Below, piece after piece: positions 22,003 to 33,863 of a stretch of DNA of 64,000 nt. The first letter of the stretch is position 1. Each line of letters opens with the position of its first letter. The stretch is from positions 162,501-226,500 of the forward strand of contig MCFG01000030.1 in the NCBI GenBank assembly GCA_002104895.1. Reading direction: 5' to 3'. A program made the position numbers and the translations under genes. The notes under the pieces are model-generated. The model saw nothing but the letters and a program-made list of their open reading frames with translations, ran no database searches and had not been told where the DNA came from. The stretch comes from Anaeromyces robustus (lineage: Eukaryota > Neocallimastigomycota > Neocallimastigomycetes > Neocallimastigales > Neocallimastigaceae).

Positions 22003-22946
22003 ATACATATATATATAACTGGAAAATAGAAAAAAGTTTAAAAAATTATAAAAAAAAAATTAAATAATAAATAAATAAAATAGAATAATAATTAACATCA
22101 ATTATAAATAAAATAAAATAAATCAAATTAATAAATATCATTATATATTCTATTATTACATATGTATAAATCATTTATTAATTATATGTTTGTATAGATT
22201 TTAATTCCATATATTTCATAAACTTTTTTTTAGCAATTTAATATTCTTATTGTAGATTTATATATTTATTTATTTAAAACATTAAAAAAAAAAATTTTTT
22301 TTTTCTATAGGTAATCAATGAAATTTCAATAAATAGTTTTCTTTTCTTTTTCTTTTTTTCATATCCCTTTTATATACAAAAAAATAAAAAAAAAAAGTTT
22401 AAATGAAAAAAAGAAAAATTATGCATCAAATATAATATAAAATAATTAAAAAAATTAAAATAAAGAAAAAAAAATGTACATCAAATAATAATATAAAATA
22501 ATTAAAAAAATTAAAATTTTAATAAATATAAAAATAAATAAAAAAAAATAAAGTTTTTCTTTTGTGTTTGTGTGAATTTTTTCTTATATTATCCCATTAG
22601 ATTAATATGTTAATATAAAAAATAGCACATCATCAAAAAAAAAAATAAGTAAATAAATAAAATAATAATAATACTTTAACACAAAAGTAATAAGGATATA
22701 CATTTTTTTATATTTTTTTGGAACATTATAATATATATATATTTATATATATATATTTTTATTTCATTTTTTTTTTATTTTTTTATTAATATATATAAAT
22801 AAATTTTTTAAATATTTTATTTAAATACAAATGGAATATTTTATTTATATTATAAATTATATTTATATATATATATATCTTATTTATACATATATATATA
22901 TATAATTATTTATATTAAATTTTCTTATGTTTGTATTTTTTTATAT
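22003..22946. other. Convergent 3' spacer
   Basis: Lies between the stop codon of the sacsin-like gene and the stop codon of the minus-strand secreted-protein gene. It is AT-rich, with two nearly identical ~50-base stretches (around 22418-22460 and 22474-22512, core CATCAAATA.TATAAAATAATTAAAAAAATTAAAAT). It should hold both 3' untranslated regions; no gene is seen. Confidence 0.6.
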
Positions 22947-23198
22947 TTAAATGTATGATTTCTTTAAAATTTCATCAGAATGAACAAATGGAATTAACAT
23001 TTGTTTTTCTTTACCCATATATAATTGAACTGTAGCTAATTCTGGATTAATATGGAATACAGTAGTATCATTGAAATTTGTAGATGGACATTTTGAATTA
23101 TGAACATAAGATCCATAAGATCTTCTATGAATAATGGTCTCTCCTGCAGCAAAGGAGCATAAAAGTAAAGTCATACCAAGAATACCGTTGAATTTCAT
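22947..23198 (-). CDS. Small secreted protein, 83 residues
   Basis: One intact exon from ATG at 23198 to TAA at 22947. Residues 1-19 are a typical signal peptide (short basic start, hydrophobic GMTLLLCSF, AAG before the likely cleavage). The mature part is about 64 residues, starts ETIIHRRSYGSYVH, has one cysteine (NSKCPS), one glycosylation sequon (NDT) and ends in a mixed hydrophobic/charged tail. Codon use is balanced, unlike the surrounding A/T, and the frame has no homopolymer codons, so it is very likely a real gene. There is no transmembrane or GPI signal, so it is probably released or wall-associated. I do not recognise the family. A further 5' non-coding exon is possible. Confidence 0.75.
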   Translation of the reverse strand: MKFNGILGMTLLLCSFAAGETIIHRRSYGSYVHNSKCPSTNFNDTTVFHINPELATVQLYMGKEKQMLIPFVHSDEILKKSYI

Positions 23199-24517
23199 TT
23201 TTGAATTTTATATTTTAATTTATATTATTTATATTATTTAAAAAAAAAATAAAAATAATATATTATAAAGATTTTTTTTTAATCTTTCGAAGGGTATAAT
23301 AATAATTTTTATTTTTATAGAAAAAAAATAATAGTACTATTTTTTTTAAAAAAAAAAGAAAAAGAAAAATTGTGTCCTTTTTATTCAAAAAAAAAATTAT
23401 TTTTATAAAAATAGTGTGAATATTATAAATTTTTTTAATGTAATTTAAATTATGAATATTTATTTATTTAATAAATTTAAAAAGATAAACTACAAATAAA
23501 ATGTTAAACAATAAAAATATATATTTATATACATAAATTAAAAAAAGAACTATAATTTATTAAATAATATAATTTATAAAAAAAAAACTGTTAAGTATTA
23601 CAATTTTTTCATTATAATAAAAAAATTATAATTAAATATATATCTTAATTATTTTTAGCAATATTATACATTGTTGAACACTTTTATAACTAAATTATTT
23701 TTTAACTCTTTTTTTTTTTTTTTTACTATTATTACTATAATATTTTATTATTAATTATTTTTTAATTAATTATATATTTCCTTAATTGATTAAAAAAATA
23801 AATATCTAATAAATTATATATTTTAAAAATAGCAAAAAAAGAAAATTTACATTACACATCAAAAAGAAAAAAAGCTTAATTTATTAACCACTTTTTAATA
23901 TAATATATAATTACAAATAATAATAAAAATAAAAAATTCTTCAATTTATTTATGTGTAATTAAATTCATAATTTGAACATCTGATAATTAATTTATTTAA
24001 TATAAAAAATAAAAAAAATTAATTATACCTGTTGCTAAAAATAGAACCTATTTTTTTTTAAAGTTATTTGTTATAATATATATAATTTTGCTTTAATCAA
24101 TCAATTTCTTTCTTTAATTTAAATAAACATATTTTATCTGTTTTATTTAACTAAAAAAGTTTATTATTATAATTATATTATATAAATAAATGTTATAAAT
24201 AATATAATAATTTAAAGTAATTTTAAATGTTTAAATGTTAAATTATATATAATTTTTAAATTATATATATAGAATAATAGAATATTCTATGAAAATATAA
24301 AATATCCATGAATTTAAATTAATAAATACAATATAAATAAAACTTAGCACTTAAAATAACCCATTATGTTTAGTGAAATATCATTTCCATATAATATACA
24401 TATATGTAAATGCTGTATATTTGAAATATCTCATTTGTATATAAAATTATGAAACATATGATATTAGTGAAAAATCGTTTAAAGATAATATTGAATATAT
24501 ATATATATATATATAGA

Positions 24518-24545
24518 AATGAGGTATATTTGAAGATACCTCATT
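24518..24545. repeat. Hairpin, 10-bp perfect arms
   Basis: AATGAGGTAT (24518-24527) and ATACCTCATT (24536-24545) are exact complements around an 8-base loop. The right arm overlaps the start of the second copy of the 24422/24531 direct repeat. Confidence 0.7.
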
Positions 24546-24980
24546 TTTTATATATAAAATTATGAAACAAGAAGACTTTTACATAATTTTACAATAAATG
24601 ATACAATAAATTATAAATTAACTATTCTTTTAACTATTAAATGACCAAATGAACAAAAATTCAAATTGTAATATTACTAAAAATAGTAAAATTACAAAAA
24701 CATTATTATATCATATAAATAATAGGGATTACTAAAAATGCTGAATCAGTAATACTCATAAACCATACAAGAAATATCGATATTTTGAAATTACAATAAA
24801 TAATAATTATTTTATTAATGCATATGTAATTTTAATATAAAATATTTTTATATTATAATATCTATAGATATTATAATAGATATTAAATATAAATATTGCT
24901 ATTATTATTATAAATCCTTTATATATTATGTATCCTAATTTATTTATATATAGATAGATAAATATATAATTCTTTATTAT

Positions 24981-25020
24981 ATTAAAAATTCATATAAAAA
25001 GTTTTATATGAATTTTTAAT
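24981..25020. repeat. Near-perfect palindrome, 19-bp arms with 2-base centre
   Basis: ATTAAAAATTCATATAAAA (24981-24999) is followed by AG and then its exact reverse complement (25002-25020). The centre is too tight for a normal RNA loop, so this is a cruciform-type DNA palindrome rather than a typical terminator. Confidence 0.85.
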
Positions 25021-26555
25021 TATAAATATAATATTATATAAAAGATTAATATATATTAAAATCTTTAAATGTTATATATTATATATAATTATATATTTTA
25101 TATATATAACCATTTTTTATTTTGTTCATTATAACTAAAGGTCTTGGAGAAAATATTGTAGATATGCAGGTATGGAAATTTTCATTAGAAAATGATTCAA
25201 AAGAAAAAGAAATATAAGTCTTCCACATCATTAATAGTTCTTTATTTTATTTGGTCAACATAAATATAGAAACATTTGTTTAAATGATCTTATAAAAAGA
25301 CTCAGTCCATCGTAGATATAGATATAAATAAATTATATAATCATATATATGAATTCTGATTATAAAAATCAATTAGAGATATAGATATGAATAAGTTATA
25401 TAATCAAAAATGTAAAAAAGACAATATAAATTATATTATTTAAAAAAAAAAATTTTTTTTAAGTCACGTTAATTATTATTTTTGTTGTAAATATGGAATG
25501 TAACTTTTTTTATAAGCATAAAACATTATATGTTTTTTTTTATACTTCTAATATTGTGGCTTGATATAAAACACATAATCCCATTTTATATTAAATTTAA
25601 ATTAAATATTCCATGTCAAATTCTAAACTTTAATAACTATAAATCTAATAAAAATTTCTTTACAAAATTATTTAGAATTAAACAATAATTCTAATCAGAA
25701 TTATTATTACTTGTATATATACATATATGATTGTTTTCTTTTCACTAACTTTATTTGAATTTTTTTTTATTATTTATTGGTTATTAAATTTTTGATGAAT
25801 ATATAACGTTAACTAGATGTTTCCATTTAAATAATGAGAGAAGAATATTAATAATAAATAATCCAATATATAAGCTTTTTAAATTTTTTGAATATTTTTT
25901 GATTAAATAATAAATAAATAAAGTAAAACATACTTAATAATGTTTGTTTAAATTATTATTATTTAAGATGGAATGTCTCATATAATATAAAAATGAATTT
26001 TCAAATTAAAAAAATTATAAATAATATATATAACATATTTTAAAAGGTAATAAATTAATGAATATAACAGAGAAATATATATTAATATTGATTAGATTAT
26101 AATTATTCAAATATCATTTAAAAATATCCATTTCAAAAGAAAAATAAATAAAATTTTAATTAATAGTATTTATAAAAGTTGATTTAATAATAAATTCAAT
26201 TTATTGATACAAACTTTAAATCATAAATTAAAAATTGTAGATAATCATTAAAGATTATATACAGAGTATAACAGAAAATTAAAAAGTTCATTTTAATAAA
26301 CTGTAAAACTAAAATCAAAATGGACAAAAGTATATAGGAAACTTAAAATAAAGTATAATTCATATAATCTTTCAATCTTTCTATTCTTGTATTATCACTT
26401 TTAAATTTAAAAATGTGTTTTTTTTTTTTTTGTCTCTATATATATAAAGATTAATAATATATATATAAAAATCATATACCAATTAATAATATATAAAGTA
26501 TATATAAATTTTATATATCCACATATATAATATGTTACATTTTATTTTTAACGAT

Positions 26556-26577
26556 ATTGCATGATATATCATGCAAT
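26556..26577. repeat. Perfect 22-bp palindrome
   Basis: ATTGCATGATA followed immediately by TATCATGCAAT, a self-complementary block containing two copies of GCATGAT/ATCATGC. It is richer in G and C than its surroundings and reads like a dimeric protein-binding site or a small element junction. There is no direct evidence of function. Confidence 0.8.
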
Positions 26578-26726
26578 ACCAATTATTTTTAAAATAATAA
26601 TAATTGATTACTATTATATGTATATTATATTATAATACATAAAATGAATCATAATATATCATAATATATATATATATATTAAAATATAAAATATAATATC
26701 AATGGTTTTAAAATATTATTATTTAT

Positions 26727-26816
26727 TTATTGAATTTTTTTACACCAACATCCTAAACTATTAATAAGAAGTATAATAAAAATTAGTAATAATAAAAGAG
26801 AAATAAAAAAATTCAT
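26727..26816 (-). CDS. Possible 29-residue single-pass membrane peptide
   Basis: ATG at 26816 to TAA at 26727. The product is MNFF, then a ~17-residue Leu/Ile-rich hydrophobic helix, then a short tail with a Gly-Cys-Trp-Cys motif, two lysines and Ile-Gln. The codons alternate TTA, CTA, CTT, ATT and ATA rather than forming a homopolymer, and GGA-TGT-TGG-TGT is striking in this background. It could be a micropeptide gene, the first exon of a longer gene, or chance. The family is not recognised. Confidence 0.35.
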   Translation of the reverse strand: MNFFISLLLLLIFIILLINSLGCWCKKIQ

Positions 26817-27456
26817 TTTCAAATATTTTTTTCCCATTTTTTTATTACTTTCTTTTTAATATTTTTATCTTTTTTTATATGTTTTTTATCTTTTTTATAT
26901 GTTTTCTTTTCAAAAAAAAGAACATTAAAACATTTTTTTAATTTCGAATTTTTAATTTTCTGTGTAACATCACAAACAAGATTTTTTCATTTTTTATTGG
27001 TAAAGTTATTAAGTGATTAAATTATTATTTAATTATTAAATTAAAAATTTTTTCTTTTTTTTTTTTATTTTAAATTTTTTTTAATATTTTTATAATTTTT
27101 AAAATTTTTGTTTTTTTAATTAGTTTATTTTATTATTTATTAAGGTTTTTATTGTATATATTGTGATGGTGATTTAATAAATATAATAAATAAAAAAAAA
27201 ATTAATTTAATATTTATTTTGTATTCAATTTTTTTTTTGTACTATTTTAAATATTAGTTTGAAATACTATTTAAAGAGACCTTTTTCTCCTTAATTATTA
27301 TTTTTCTTTGTAAAAAATTTTTTAAAAAATCGTTATTTCTAATAAGAAATAAAAAAAAAAAATTAATAATAATAGTAATAGTTAAATATATATATTATAA
27401 TATAATTATTAATTCTAATTTTATAATTTTATCATTTATTTGTAAATATTTCAATC

Positions 27457-28274
27457 ATGAGTAATTTATACACTTATATTTCAAAAGGTATAAGCTAAAT
27501 AAATAAATAAATATAATATTATTAATACATATATATTTTTAAACTTTAATATTTATTTTTTTTTTATTTTATTTTTATTTTTTTTTAAAAAAAAAATAAT
27601 AATAGAAACTTATAACGAAAAGTTAAAAGAAATATTAAATAAAGATAAAAAAGATAATGAAATTATCTTTGAAGATTATTATGAATTAACTTTAGAAGAT
27701 TTTAAACCAATTAATGAGTTTAATTCAACATTTGAAGTAAATGGTGATGAATGGTATTTAATCTTTAAAATAAATTATTCTTTAAAAAAATAATAAATCA
27801 ATAAATAAAAATAATACTTATAAACATATATAATATATACACTTATATTTAAATATATATATTAAAGGAAATTAAACATTTCCAGAGATAATGACAAAGA
27901 AATTTCATTATCATTAACAAACATAAATTTCAAAAAGAATTTCAATTCTTATAATTTTTTATTTGCATTTAGAAATACTCGCAATTTTATTGTTTCAGGT
28001 TTATATTTATATTGATCTTAAATATATAATATTTATAATTCATATAATAATTATATACCATAAATTAAATAAATTATTTATTTATATATATTTCTCTTTT
28101 TTTCATATATATTTCAAGAATGCTCTTTGGATAATTATAATATAAAGAATGATGCTATAACATATAATATTTTAAGCGAATATGATTATAAAAACATTTT
28201 AAAGACAATTTTCCAACGTGATAGAATTACTTTAGGATTTTATATTAATTATTATAATGATATGAATCTTTTAG
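27457..28274 (+). CDS. MATH-like domain protein, 5' part
   Basis: Four in-phase exons: 27457-27487, 27606-27753, 27868-27998 and 28119-28274 (GT-AG; donors GTATAA, GTATTT, GTTTAT, GTATAA). The product, about 155 residues to the last donor, has the MATH/TRAF pattern: FNSTFEVNGDEWKLNIS (F-x-V-x-G-x-x-W-x-L), then KEISLSLTNINF, then NFLFAFRNTRNFIVS. Further strands follow (YDYKNILKTIF, RITLGFYINYYND). There is no signal peptide or BTB domain, so the protein is probably cytosolic. The fourth exon ends at a good donor, but no in-frame continuation is found and the downstream sequence is disrupted. The gene may therefore be a recent pseudogene. The domain call rests on motifs only. Confidence 0.6.
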
Positions 28275-28314
28275 GTATAAATTATTAATATTAATACAAA
28301 TATAATATATATAA

Positions 28315-28350
<36 letters not shown>

Positions 28351-28479
28351 TTATAATATTATTATCATAAATTATTAATAAATAATATTAATTATTTATA
28401 GTATTATAGTGATGTTGTAATGCTATCCCTATTTATATATATCTATCATTATAAAAATTTAAGAATTAGTGTTATTTTT

Positions 28480-29200
28480 TCTATTTTAAAAAATCATATT
28501 TATATGAATTACAAAAAATAATTGAAAATAACAAGAAGATATCAAATCAATATGTAAAAAACTTTTAAACCATAATAATAATGAAAATATTTCAACATCT
28601 ATGAATTCACAATATTCAGAAAGATTATCAAGTTTAAATATAAATGCAAATAAAAATTCTTCGTCTATATCTTCATTTATTACAGAATTAATGAACAAAA
28701 TGACATTATTATTTCATTATACAATTTTAATAAAATTAAATCAGATGAATTAGATATTTATATAAATTTCAAATCAAGAATTATAATCTTAATAATAATA
28801 TTGATAGAAATAATAATAACGAAATTACTAATAAAAGCAGTCATGATAATAGTAATAAAAATATTATAATAATATAATATAATAAATAAATATAATTTTA
28901 AATTTATAAATATTTTATAATACTAATTATTTTTTCATATAAATTTATATATATTAAATAATAAAGTAACGAAGTTGTAATTGAGACAGAACAAAAAGAA
29001 GATGACAATAGTAATATCAATAATGATGATAATTATTATGATAATAATAATGAAGAAAAAAATGATGATAATGATTATCTCCAAATCAAAATCACCCCAT
29101 AACAGTATCAAACCATCTTTTTCTTCTTCATAACCTTCATCATCTTTATCTAATATAAATCTTTCACATAACAGTAGAAAACACAAAAACAGTCATTGAA
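28480..29200 (+). pseudogene. Frameshifted C-terminal part of the MATH-like gene
   Basis: Plus-strand pieces read like one low-complexity C-terminal region but sit in different frames. They are: SYLYELQKIIENNKK..VKNF then stop (about 28490-28573); NHNNNENISTSMNSQYSER.. (28570-28680); NEQNDIIISLYNFNKIKSDE.. (28690-28770); KNYNLNNNIDRNNNNEITNK.. (28775-28870); NEVVIETEQKEDDNSN.. (28970-29080); and a Ser-rich SKSKSPHNSIKPSFSSS, in-frame TAA, PSSSLSNINLSHNSRKH.. (29080-29190). At least three frame changes and one internal stop are needed to join them, and no GT-AG introns explain the changes. Assembly errors in homopolymers are an alternative, but the internal stop is not at a homopolymer. Minus-strand frames here are shadows. 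Confidence 0.55.
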
Positions 29201-29330
29201 AGTAGAAAATCAAAAAAAAAAAAAAAAAAAAAAATAAAATCAAAAAAAAAAAAAAAAATAAAATAAAATAAATAAATAAATAAATAAATAAATATAATTA
29301 AAATATAAATAAGAAAAATTATATAAAAAA

Positions 29331-29366
<36 letters not shown>

Positions 29367-30278
29367 TAATAATAAGATATAAAGTTAAATTTATAATAAA
29401 ATAAAATATATATAATAAAGATATAATAGAAAATAAATTAAAAAAAAAGAAACAAAAATATAAAAACAAAATAAATAAATAAAAAAAATAATATATAATG
29501 TAATAAAATAGAAATTAATAACATAAATCTAAAAAGGAATAAAAACAAATAAAAGGATTTTTTTATTTGTTATATTTTTTTAAAATTATAAACAAAAAAA
29601 AAACGAAAACAAAAAACGAAAAACAAAATCAAAAAAAATACACGAAAAACAAAAAAAAATACACGAAAAACAAAAAAACGAAAAACGAAAAACGAAAAAC
29701 GAAAAACAAAAAACAAAACAAAAAACAAAAAACAAAAAACAAAAACAAAAACAAAAAAAAAAAAACAAAAACAAAAAAAAAAAAAAATAAATAAATATAT
29801 ATATTATTTATTATTTTATAAAATAATATTATTATATATAATAAATGAATATATAATAAATGTATTGATAACAAATATATCAATAAACCAAATTTTTTTT
29901 TCCTATGAAAATAGCAATTATATACTTTATTAATAACATTCTTTTTTTTTTTTTTTTAATTCTATTACTTTTTACAATTATTACTTTTTTGTTCAGTTTT
30001 ATTACTTTTTTTAGTTATTACTTTTTTTGTTCAGTTCTATTACTTATTTATTTTTATTTTTATTTTTATTTTTATTTTTATTTTTATTTTTATTTTTATT
30101 TTTATTTTTATTTTTATTTTTATTTTTATTTTTATTTTTATTTTTATTTTTATTTTTATTTTTATTTTTATTTTTATTTTTATTTTTATTTTTATTTTTA
30201 TTTTTATTTTTATTTTTATTTTTATTTTTATTTTTATTTTTATTTTTATTTTTATTTTTATTTTTATTTTTATTTTTA

Positions 30279-30309
<31 letters not shown>

Positions 30310-30313
30310 TTTA

Positions 30314-30344
<31 letters not shown>

Positions 30345-30506
30345 TGTACTTGTAACTTATTCTACTTTACTATTTTATTTTATTTTATTTTATTTTATAT
30401 GTACTTGTATCTTATTCTACTTTACTATATTTTAATTTATTTTATTTTATATGTACTTGTAACTTATTCTACTTTACTATTTTATTTTATTTTATTTTAT
30501 TTTATT

Positions 30507-30541
<35 letters not shown>

Positions 30542-32203
30542 TTATAATATTTGGATAGATATATATATATTTTTCAATAGAGTAAACTATTGTTATAATA
30601 ATGAAATATGTTATTTTAATTATATGTAGCAAAATATTATTACTATATATTTTTGTTATAACAAATAAATATTTTTTTTTTTTTATTATAATTATTATTA
30701 TTATTTTGTTTTAATAGAATTATAATTAGTATAATAATATTTTTTTTTCTTTGTATATTTTTATGCTTTATTGTAATTAATAAAATTAATTTAAAAAAAT
30801 ATATGTATATGATATTATTATTATATTTTTAATATGACTTAAACAAAAAAAGTATTAATTTAAATAATAAATAATTTAATTGTTAATAATTTAGACTTTT
30901 TTTTTTTTAGTTCAGAAAATACAATTTATATTTTGTGGTATTATTTTTTATATTATTATATTTTCAAATTTTTAAATCATTGGTAATTCATATTATTCTC
31001 TTAAATTTTTGTATTATTTTTCTATATTTTTATATATATAATAAAAATAATATAAATGAATAATAAGAATTATATAATTAATATATAATATATATTATTA
31101 TTATTTATATTTATATATATATATGTTGTTTTATTATATATTATTATTTTTTTTTCTTTTTATTTTATTTTCTCTTTATTTTATTATAAATGATGAAATA
31201 TAATATTACGATATTTATTATAAAAAATGATTTATATATAGAAAAAAAAATTACAAAAGTAATAATAATTAGTAATAATTATTAGTAATATTATAAATAA
31301 ACAGAATAGGGGAAAAAAAAAAGCGTATAATATAGATATATTATATATACTTTATTAATATATTTATATATTTATAATTATTATTATAATATAATATAGT
31401 TTTATATTTATATATTATTTTTTATTAGTAATTTTTCATTTTCTATAAATTTTAAATTTTTTTTTTTTTTTTTTTTTTTTAATTTTTCTTTTATATTTTT
31501 ATTGTTCTTAAGATAATAAATAAATTTATATTTTATATTTTATATTTTATATTTTATATTTATTCTTATTTTGAGATAATAAATAATTTATATTTTATAT
31601 ATATTTCATATTTTATAATTTTTTTTTATATATATTTTATATTTTATATTTAATATTTTTATTTTATATTTTATATTTTATATTTAATATTTTATATTTA
31701 TTTTTTATTTATTTTTATATATTTTATATATTTTATATATATCTTAATTTGTGTTAATAATAATGTTAAGTAATAATAATATATAATATGTTAATTTAAA
31801 ATATAAAAAGAAAAAATTATAAAAAAAAAAAAAAATAAAAACTTTTTTATATTTTTTATATATTTAATATTATAAGTATTTTTTTTTTTTTAAAAAAAAA
31901 AAAATATTGTAAATTTATATATATATATTATTTAATAATTTAATTAAATTTTCTAAAATAAAATAAAAATAAAAAAAATTCATTTCCTTCATTTTCTTTT
32001 TTTTTTTTTTTTGTTTTTTTTTTTTTGTTTTTTTTTTTTTTTGTTTTTGTTTTTGTTTTTTTTTTGTTTTTGTTTTGGTTCTTTGTTTTAATTTTTTTTC
32101 TTCTTTTTATTTTTTTTTCTTTCTTTCTTTATTATAATTAATTATAATTATTATTTTATTATTGATTGTTAATTATTTAATTTAAAAAAATTCTTTTTCT
32201 TTT
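29201..32203. repeat. Low-complexity block: A-rich tract, TTTTTA array, ~53-bp minisatellite
   Basis: 29205-29300 is poly-A with AAAT runs. 29590-29785 is a CGAAAAACAAAAA-type purine tract. 30044-30304 is an almost perfect TTTTTA hexanucleotide array (about 43 units), continuing degraded to 30345. 30346, 30401 and 30453 start three copies of a ~53-base unit (GTACTTGTAACTTATTCTAC plus TTTACTATTTTA runs) ending near 30510. 32000-32065 is a T-rich tract broken by single Gs. The long open frames here (Phe-Tyr, Leu-Phe and Lys-Asn repeats) are repeat artefacts. 30520-32000 shows no gene. Confidence 0.85.
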
Positions 32204-33796
32204 TTACATGTAAGGTCTAGAATATTTATTTTTATTTTGATAAATAATGGATCGATTAGGATTAGTTATATTAGGTGGATAATAACCATGAGGAGAAGCA
32301 CTGGTAGATGATGGATGTATATATAAATCTTGATAATTTATATTGGAAGTTCCTATATTTGGTGAAAATGGTCTTATTTTAGCTGATTTTTTAAGATAAT
32401 CTGTTGGAATGTCTTTAGGACTAACACCTGCTATAGCAGGACTATTCATATAAAGTAAACCTGGTGATGTTGGTAATGGTTGAGGATGAATAAAGCCATG
32501 ATTTTTATTCATATTAACAACACCATTTATATTCATATTATTCTTATTAATATGATGTCTTAAAGAAGAATCCATACTATGTTTAACCATTAAATGATGA
32601 TATTTATTATGAACATTTAAATTATTCATATTATTATTACGATTTCTTGCTTCAAGTTTCATTTGAAGTGGTACATCATCATCAGAATCATAACTTGAGG
32701 TATCGGTATAATTACTATTTTCATATTTATTATGGTGATGACGATGGCGATGGCGATGACTATGACTATAACTATGACTATGATTATCACGATGACGATG
32801 ATTATGATTATATTTTTGATCACTGCTATGACTATGACTATGACGATGTTTATGACTATAACTATGACTACGATGATGTTTATAATCATGACTCTGACTA
32901 CGATGATGTCTACTTTTATTTTGACTATTTTTATGTTCACGCTTATGCTTATGTTTATGATGACGTTCATGATTATCATCATCCTCATCTTCATCTTCAT
33001 CCTCTTCTTCTTCTTCTTCTTCTTCTTTTTCTTCTTGTTTGTTAATTTTATTTTCAATATTATCATTTTTGCTTTCCTTTATATCATTATTTTGATTTTT
33101 ATTGATATTTTTACTTTCAATTTCAATTTGAATATCTTTTTTATTTTCATTCTCTTTTTCATTTTCAATATCACTGTCATCGTCACTGTCACTATCACTT
33201 TGACTAGTACTTGTAGTATCACTATCACTATCACTATAACTATCATTATCACTACTACTATCGTAACTATCATAACTATCATAACTGTCACTATCACTTC
33301 CACTATCACTATAATTATCATCACTTTCTGTACTCTTTTCACTTATTTTATACATTTTAATATCATCAAAACTTTTTGATTTTTTGCCAATACCTACAAT
33401 ACTTAATACTGGAACTTTAAGATTATTATTAAAAATAACTGAATTCCTATTATTATTTTTATTCTTATTTTTATTTGTATTTGAATTGGTATCCTCTTTA
33501 ACTAAATGACCTGTCGTAATTTTTGATTCTTCAGCCCAACGTTCAACACGTTGACGTGCTAATTCCTTTGGTGTTAATTCATGATTATTATTGCCTTTAA
33601 CTTTTTCTTTCTCTTTTTCTTTATTATCTGTTTCCTTTTTAATTGATGTATGTGTATGTGTAGTGTAAGCATTTTTATTTATAATAGTACCATAAGGTAA
33701 ATCATTTATAAGAGGTGGATTTGGTAAATTAAACATTGTACCCATTTTATTTTGATTATGATTATAATTATGATTATTATTGTTATTATTATTTGA

Positions 33797-33863
<67 letters not shown>

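Larger units (their letters stand above)
23199..26726. other. Spacer with palindromes, direct repeats and possible decayed coding pieces
   Basis: No intact gene. From about 24.3 kb the DNA is less monotonous. Open gene-like scraps occur at 24725-24798 (reads GITKNAESVILINHTRNID..) and 25150-25220 (LGENIVDMQVWKFSLENDS.. to a stop). Direct repeats occur at 24422-24456 / 24531-24569 (TGAARATAYCTCATT..ATATAAAATTATGAAACA) and near 25308 / 25374 (AGATATAGATAT.AATAARTTATATAATCA). Three palindromes are listed separately. Confidence 0.45.

Noticed and set aside
30027-30629. 176- and 200-codon Phe-Tyr and Leu-Phe frames
   Set aside because: Direct translations of the TTTTTA hexanucleotide array.
32647-33379. 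Several plus- and minus-strand frames rich in Asp/Tyr, Thr/Ile or Ile/Val
   Set aside because: Shadows of the Ser/Asp and His/Arg blocks of the 1358-residue minus-strand gene, read out of frame.
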